36,298 nucleotides of DNA from an uncultured Phascolarctobacterium sp. (GTDB lineage Bacteria > Bacillota > Negativicutes > Acidaminococcales > Acidaminococcaceae): assembly GCA_900544795.1 (NCBI GenBank), contig UQWM01000023.1, forward strand, positions 1-36,298. Direction: 5' to 3'. The translations under genes were made by a program, and so were the position numbers. The notes beneath the pieces are model-generated. The model was not told the origin of the DNA. It saw nothing but the letters and a program-made list of their open reading frames with translations, and searched no databases. The first letter of the stretch is position 1. Each line of letters opens with the position of its first letter. Below, in pieces: positions 32,107-36,298 of this stretch.

Positions 32107-33564
32107 TTACCAGTTGCGTTTTACACGCCAAAAATCAGGTCTCATAATAATGAGTAATGTAAAAATCTCTAAACGTCCTAAAATCATTGCCGCAATAACC
32201 ACCAAACGGCCAAATGTCGAAACATCGGCATAAGTAGCAGTTGGCCCTACGATACCGAACGCCGGCCCAACACTACTCATACAGGCAGCTATTATACCCA
32301 TCGAATCAAGCATCGAAAGCCCAGTCAGCGAAATCAGTAAAGTCAGTGTCGAAAAAACTATCATATACAAATAAAAAAAGCGGGTAACGTTACCGACAAC
32401 GACCGGCGGCACATTACGACCACCCATTTTGATGCTGTAAACAAGCCGTGGATGAATAGTACGGCGCAGCTCTGCCCAAGTGACCTTTAACAGGATCACG
32501 AACCGTGAAACCTTCATGCCACCGGCAGTAGACCCAGAACAGCCACCAACAAACATTAACAACAGCAGCGTATAACGGCTAAAGTCGGGCCACAGATTGA
32601 AGTCACTTGATGCAAAACCCGTAGTGCTGGCAATGGATACCGTTTGGAACAAAGCATGCCTGAAGCTGGTAGCAGCGTCGAAATAGCCTGTATAATACAA
32701 ATTCCAGGTTATTAAAGCTGTCGCGATACCAATGATCCAAAAATAAGCCTTGCGTTCCGTATCCATCCAAAACACTTTAAAATTATGCTGGTAAATCTTA
32801 TAATAAAGAGCAAAGTTCAAACTAGCCGCAATCATTGCAATAACAACAATAAGCTCCACATAAAGTGTTTCAAACTCCATCAAACTGTCATAATGATAAG
32901 AAAAACCACCAGTCGCAACAGAAGCCAGCGCCAAATTGGCAGCCATAAACCAAGTCATTCCGGCCGCTTTCAAAGCAATCGTCGTGATCAAGGTAAAAAA
33001 GATATACACAATAAAGATAACAAAAGCAGATTCTTTTATTTTTGGCAGCGTACGCTCGGCTGCCGGACCTGGTATCTCTGCATTAAACAAATAGTTAGCA
33101 CCACTGCCAACCTGCGGCATAATGGTTATAAACAGCATGATTACCCCAATGCCACCGGTCCAGTGAGTCATACTACGCCACACCAACAGGCTATTGGGGA
33201 AATGGTTTAATGACGATAGCGTAGTTACACCCGTCGTAGTAAACCCGGAAGTACTTTCAAAAATAGCCCCGATCGGATTGACCAGACCGGAAAGGTAATA
33301 CGGGATCGCACCTAAAAAACAAACCAGCAGCCAGCCACAGCCTACGGTGGCCAAAGCTTCACGCAGATTGAGATGGGCACGCGTATTCTTTTCGCCATTG
33401 CCGATTAGCGCCGCGCCAATAAACGCACAGATCAAAAAGGAAAAAACAAAGCCGAGGAACATATATTCCTCCAGCACCAGAGCCGTTATCAGCGGCACAA
33501 CCATTGCTGCGGCACAAGCGATGCTCAGCTTACCAAGCAGATACATCACAAGCCTGATATTCAT
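32107..33564 (-). CDS. trkH: Trk potassium uptake channel subunit TrkH, copy 2
   Basis: The product has 485 residues, with pore loops SGFTTTGVT, VATGGFSY, STTGFASS and CMSSVGPAFGIVG. It starts 3 bases after the trkA stop codon with GAGGA in the gap, so expression is coupled to trkA. It is similar in length and layout to copy 1 but clearly diverged in sequence. The two may form channels with different ion selectivity (K+ versus Na+-coupled) or act as alternates with the shared TrkA. Confidence 0.93.
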   Translation of the reverse strand: MNIRLVMYLLGKLSIACAAAMVVPLITALVLEEYMFLGFVFSFLICAFIGAALIGNGEKNTRAHLNLREALATVGCGWLLVCFLGAIPYYLSGLVNPIGAIFESTSGFTTTGVTTLSSLNHFPNSLLVWRSMTHWTGGIGVIMLFITIMPQVGSGANYLFNAEIPGPAAERTLPKIKESAFVIFIVYIFFTLITTIALKAAGMTWFMAANLALASVATGGFSYHYDSLMEFETLYVELIVVIAMIAASLNFALYYKIYQHNFKVFWMDTERKAYFWIIGIATALITWNLYYTGYFDAATSFRHALFQTVSIASTTGFASSDFNLWPDFSRYTLLLLMFVGGCSGSTAGGMKVSRFVILLKVTWAELRRTIHPRLVYSIKMGGRNVPPVVVGNVTRFFYLYMIVFSTLTLLISLTGLSMLDSMGIIAACMSSVGPAFGIVGPTATYADVSTFGRLVVIAAMILGRLEIFTLLIIMRPDFWRVKRNW

Positions 33565-33567
33565 TTA

Positions 33568-34911
33568 TTATCCTCTACTTTCAAAAAACGGCATAACGCG
33601 TTTTACATAATCACTCTTAACAAAAATTATTATTCTATCTCCGGCATGAAGGACAGTATGTCCATTTGGCACTAAAGCCTCATTATCGTGAACAACCGCA
33701 CAGACCAGGCAGGCACGGGGAAGCTTGATATCCATGAGGCTTTTACCAATGACCTGGCAATCCTCCGGCAAAATTATCTCCAAAGCCTCTGCTTTTGCCC
33801 CTTCCAGTAAGGAAACCGAAACTATACCGCCTTTGCGAATAAAACGCAGTACTTCGCCCGAACTTAAAAGACGTGAAGAAAGTACGATATCAACGCCGAC
33901 TTTTTCCATCAGCTCTACATACTCATTTCTGGCAACGCGAACAATGGTTTTCTTGGCACCTAAATGTTTCGCCATCAATGCCAGCAGCAAGTTAAGCTTA
34001 TCATCCTCGGTAATACAGATAACGACGTCAGCTTCAGCAATGCCTTCCTCTGTCAGCAAATCGATATCAGTACCGTCACCGCAAAGAACAATGCCCTGCT
34101 CCAGCTTTTGGGCAATCAGCTGGCAACGCTCTTTATTTTTTTCTATGACCTTAACAAACAGGCCCTGCTCTTCCAACATCGGCGCTAAAAATCTGCCAGT
34201 ACGGCCGGCGCCGATAATCATGACCCGCTCTATTTTATCGTAAGTATTAACAAAACTGTTTTCAAACTCTTTGATAACATCGTGGCGCCCTACAAAATAA
34301 ACATTATCCCCCGGCTCCAGCATATCATCGCCATGTGGAATGATCATTTTATGCTTACGGAACAACATCGCGATCAAAATCTGCTTAGGTGTCTCCAAGT
34401 CTTTTAACGGCACGCCCACATAAGGGGAAGCATCACTCATCCTTGCTTCAAACATACGTACCTTGCCTTCTGCAAAATCATCTACGTCCAAGGCCGAAGG
34501 CGTCATTAAAATGTGATTTATTTCCGTAGCAGTAATACGTTCCGGATTTAAGATCAAATCGATATTCATACCCTGATTAAGCAGATCCTTAGCCGTCAGA
34601 GCATATTCCGTATTTCTGATACGGGCAACAGTGTGCTTGACGCCATAATTTTTAGCCATCATACAGGTAACCATATTAACTTCATCACTGTCGGTAGACG
34701 CAATCAAAACATCAGCATACCTAATATCAGGATCATCTAAGGTGTTCGGACTACATCCGTTCCCGCCGATAGTTAAAACGTCCAATGAGTTTTTCACTAC
34801 CTCTCGGCGTTTCTCGTCGATTTCGACAACGACTACGTCATATTGATCTTCTGCCAGCAGCTGAGCAATGCTATAACCAAGCTTACCCGCGCCGACTATT
34901 ACTATACGCAT
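33568..34911 (-). CDS. trkA: Trk system regulatory subunit TrkA
   Basis: The product has 447 residues. It has two RCK halves, each with a Rossmann NAD-binding start: VIVGAGKLGYSIAQLL (residues 4-19) and MIIGAGRTGRFLAPML (near 230). Acidic ends of beta-2 (VVVEID and KVIEKN) favour NAD(H). Each half ends with a TrkA-C-type domain. TrkA binds the cytoplasmic face of TrkH and gates it in response to nucleotides. It is the first gene of the trk operon. Confidence 0.95.
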   Translation of the reverse strand: MRIVIVGAGKLGYSIAQLLAEDQYDVVVVEIDEKRREVVKNSLDVLTIGGNGCSPNTLDDPDIRYADVLIASTDSDEVNMVTCMMAKNYGVKHTVARIRNTEYALTAKDLLNQGMNIDLILNPERITATEINHILMTPSALDVDDFAEGKVRMFEARMSDASPYVGVPLKDLETPKQILIAMLFRKHKMIIPHGDDMLEPGDNVYFVGRHDVIKEFENSFVNTYDKIERVMIIGAGRTGRFLAPMLEEQGLFVKVIEKNKERCQLIAQKLEQGIVLCGDGTDIDLLTEEGIAEADVVICITEDDKLNLLLALMAKHLGAKKTIVRVARNEYVELMEKVGVDIVLSSRLLSSGEVLRFIRKGGIVSVSLLEGAKAEALEIILPEDCQVIGKSLMDIKLPRACLVCAVVHDNEALVPNGHTVLHAGDRIIIFVKSDYVKRVMPFFESRG

Positions 34912-34952
34912 GTAAATTCACCCTTATTTCTGCCATTTATATAACTAGAGCC

Positions 34953-34958
34953 ATTATA
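34953..34958 (-). promoter_or_regulatory. -10 box of the trk operon
   Basis: TATAAT on the minus strand about 42 bases before trkA. No clear -35 is seen; a second TATAAT-like box lies just upstream. Confidence 0.4.
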
Positions 34959-35024
34959 ACATAAATCATTATAAAAAACACCTAAATTGCCTGTCGCAGC
35001 TGCTTTCCGATAGGCCATAAAAAA

Positions 35025-35059
35025 GAATACCTGAATTCAAAAATAGAATTCAGGTATTC
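35025..35059 (-). terminator. Intrinsic terminator of the ycaC-like gene
   Basis: A perfect 14-bp stem (GAATACCTGAATTC and complement) with a 7-base loop is followed by TTTTTT on the minus strand. Confidence 0.9.
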
Positions 35060-35097
35060 ATCAATTTTTACAATTATTAGCTTTGTTCTTGTGTCTA

Positions 35098-35712
35098 TTA
35101 TTTCGCATTGAAGCTTGTCATAATGTTTTGATAAGCTGGAATATACTTGCCAAGCAATGTTGCCAAACCTTCCATATCGTTTCTCCAGTCACGGTGCAAC
35201 TCACATGCTACACTAAAGAGGTTTAACAATTGAACGCCGCCAGCTTCCATACGTCTCCAGGCTGCATCGCGCACTTCGGCATTAAATGTACCGGAAGCAT
35301 CAGTTACTACAAATACATCGTAGCCTGCTTCAACTGCCGAAAGAGCGGCAAATGCTACACAAACATCGGTTACGATACCAGCAATGATCAGTTGTTTCTT
35401 GCCGGTCTTTTTTACTGCTGCGACAAATTCTTCGTTATCCCAGGCATTGATTTGGCCAGGGCGTCTGATAAATGGAGCTTTAGGGAACATCTCTACGATT
35501 TCAGGAAGCAACGGACCATTAGGTCCATCTTCAAAACTGGTAGTAAGAATGGTAGGGAGATTAAAGAATTTAGCACTTTCTGCCAATCCTAAAACATTAT
35601 TTTTAAATTGAATAGGCTCAAAATCCCGAACTAAATTAAACAAGCCAGTTTGATGGTCGATAAGTAATACGGCAGCATCATTTTTATCCAATCTCTTATA
35701 TTTAAATGACAT
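35098..35712 (-). CDS. ycaC: YcaC-like isochorismatase-family hydrolase
   Basis: The product has 204 residues from the ATG at 35712 (AGGAG 8 bases upstream; the GTG at 35721 overlaps that site). Asp19 (LLIDHQTG) and the nucleophile Cys118 (GIVTDVCVAFAALSA) are in their family positions. The motifs RPGQINAWDNEEF, VVTDASGTFN and ACELHRDWRNDMEGLATL match the YcaC subgroup, whose natural substrate is unknown. It is a single-gene unit with its own terminator and stands between the trk operon and an rRNA operon. Confidence 0.92.
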   Translation of the reverse strand: MSFKYKRLDKNDAAVLLIDHQTGLFNLVRDFEPIQFKNNVLGLAESAKFFNLPTILTTSFEDGPNGPLLPEIVEMFPKAPFIRRPGQINAWDNEEFVAAVKKTGKKQLIIAGIVTDVCVAFAALSAVEAGYDVFVVTDASGTFNAEVRDAAWRRMEAGGVQLLNLFSVACELHRDWRNDMEGLATLLGKYIPAYQNIMTSFNAK

Positions 35713-35961
35713 ATAGATCACTCCTTAACGATGATATTATATTTAATTTCAAAGATCTTTTACTACAGCCAAGGGATCCTCTTGCTAAGACTAAGATATC
35801 ATATTAGAAAAAGAGATACAAACGACCATATTTACATTAATATATGATTTAAGAACTTATCAATGCTAATAAGTTTTTAAACTATCGCTAAGTGTTAAAA
35901 AATAAAAATTATCCATAAAAAGAAAATGTCATCTTTTGAGTCGGATAGAAAGAAAGTTAAC

Positions 35962-35998
35962 AATAAAAAAGCAGACATACCATTTGGTATGTCTGCTT
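35962..35998 (-). terminator. Terminator of the rRNA operon
   Basis: AGCAGACATACC and its complement form a hairpin with T6 on the minus strand, directly after the 5S rRNA. Confidence 0.88.
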
Positions 35999-36002
35999 TC
36001 TA

Positions 36003-36118
36003 ACCGGCAACTTTCTATCCTCCCAGGCCGCTTCCAGCCAAGTACTTTCGACGTTTAAGGGCTTAACTTCTGTGTTCGAGATGAGAACAGGTGGATCCCC
36101 TTAGCTATCGTCACCGGA
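36003..36118 (-). rRNA. 5S ribosomal RNA
   Basis: The minus strand starts TCCGGTGACGATAGC and contains the universal CCACCTGTTCTCATCTCGAA, ACAGAAGTTAAGC, and the closing GGATAGAAAGTTGCCGG. Length is about 116 bases. A terminator follows; the 23S tail lies upstream, so it is the last gene of an rrn operon. The ends are accurate to a few bases. Confidence 0.95.
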
Positions 36119-36284
36119 TTGACGCTTGCGCCTATTGTTTAGGAGCAGCTTTTGCGACGCTAACAATAGTGCCGCAGGCTAACGCAAAATTCCTGACCGA
36201 ATCGGGAAGAAATTTTACGATATCCTTAAAGGTTCTATTCAAACCTTCAAAACTATATAGAAGAGTACAAACTTTTTGAGTTTT
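36119..36284 (-). other. 23S-5S intergenic spacer
   Basis: The 166-base spacer between the 23S tail and the 5S contains no tRNA that I can fold. CTATTGTT and AACAATAG near the 5S end can pair and may form part of an rRNA processing stem. Confidence 0.6.
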
Positions 36285-36298
36285 AAGTCAAGCCCTCG
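36285..36298 (-). rRNA. 3' end of 23S ribosomal RNA (cut by window edge)
   Basis: The minus strand reads CGAGGGCTTGACTT at the window edge, matching the usual 3' end of bacterial 23S rRNA (GAGG-CTTGAC). Its position upstream of 5S supports this. Only about 14 bases are visible. Confidence 0.65.

Noticed and set aside
36119..36284. A tRNA gene in the 23S-5S spacer
   Set aside because: No cloverleaf or conserved T-loop (GGTTCRA) is found on the relevant strand.
1..36298. CRISPR arrays, insertion sequences or prophage genes
   Set aside because: No regularly spaced repeats, transposase or phage-like frames were seen in the window.

Overview
The window looks like the chromosome of an anaerobic, diderm Firmicute, most likely class Negativicutes. 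TonB-dependent outer-membrane receptors sit among Firmicutes-style genes. Oxygen-sensitive enzyme families are common: a NifH/NifD/NifK-like reductase, a radical SAM protein and nickel-pincer LarA homologs. I cannot name the genus. Almost everything from 1 to 24.5 kb and from 26.5 kb to the end is on the minus strand; a MerR gene and a three-gene block (24.6-26.5 kb) are on the plus strand.

Region 1 (1-24.5 kb) is a corrinoid/tetrapyrrole island. Read along the minus strand it holds: a FecB/FecC/FecD-type ABC transporter; a cobalamin riboswitch with terminator; a NifH-like protein and two NifD/K-like subunits; a second FecB and FecC; a CobN/BchH-type chelatase large subunit; a SPASM radical SAM protein; a small duplicated protein ending in Cys-Gly-His-His; an unclassified structured leader with a terminator; CbiZ (corrinoid remodelling); and a third FecB/BtuF-like lipoprotein. 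Then come a divergent MerR-family regulator, a cobalamin riboswitch with a TonB-dependent receptor, a decayed FecB remnant, a nitrilase-family hydrolase, BchI-like and BchD-like chelatase ATPase/VWA subunits, an exported protein of unknown function, and another cobalamin riboswitch leading into a second TonB receptor cut by the window edge.

Taken together the island encodes uptake (two receptors, three binding proteins, two permeases, one ATPase), a full class I chelatase (CobN + BchI + BchD types) and a complete nitrogenase-like reductase. These are the same two enzyme types that act in succession in chlorophyll synthesis, here in a genome with no photosynthesis genes in view and under B12 control. 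Three minus-strand promoters in the island share one architecture: a TTGAC-type -35, a 19-bp spacer carrying an ACTATAT-N7-ATATAGT dyad, and a -10. This is the signature of MerR-type promoters, so the MerR protein in the middle of the island probably controls the receptor, the chelatase ATPase operon and the CGHH-protein transcript. This regulon and the chelatase/nitrogenase-like pairing are the main candidates for an undescribed system.

Region 2 (24.6-36.3 kb) is mostly ordinary: a DUF896 protein and an RluA-family pseudouridine synthase, class II fructose-bisphosphate aldolase, three tandem LarA-family paralogs, a Trk potassium uptake operon (trkA and two trkH), a YcaC-like hydrolase, and the 3' end of an rRNA operon (23S tail, spacer, 5S, terminator).
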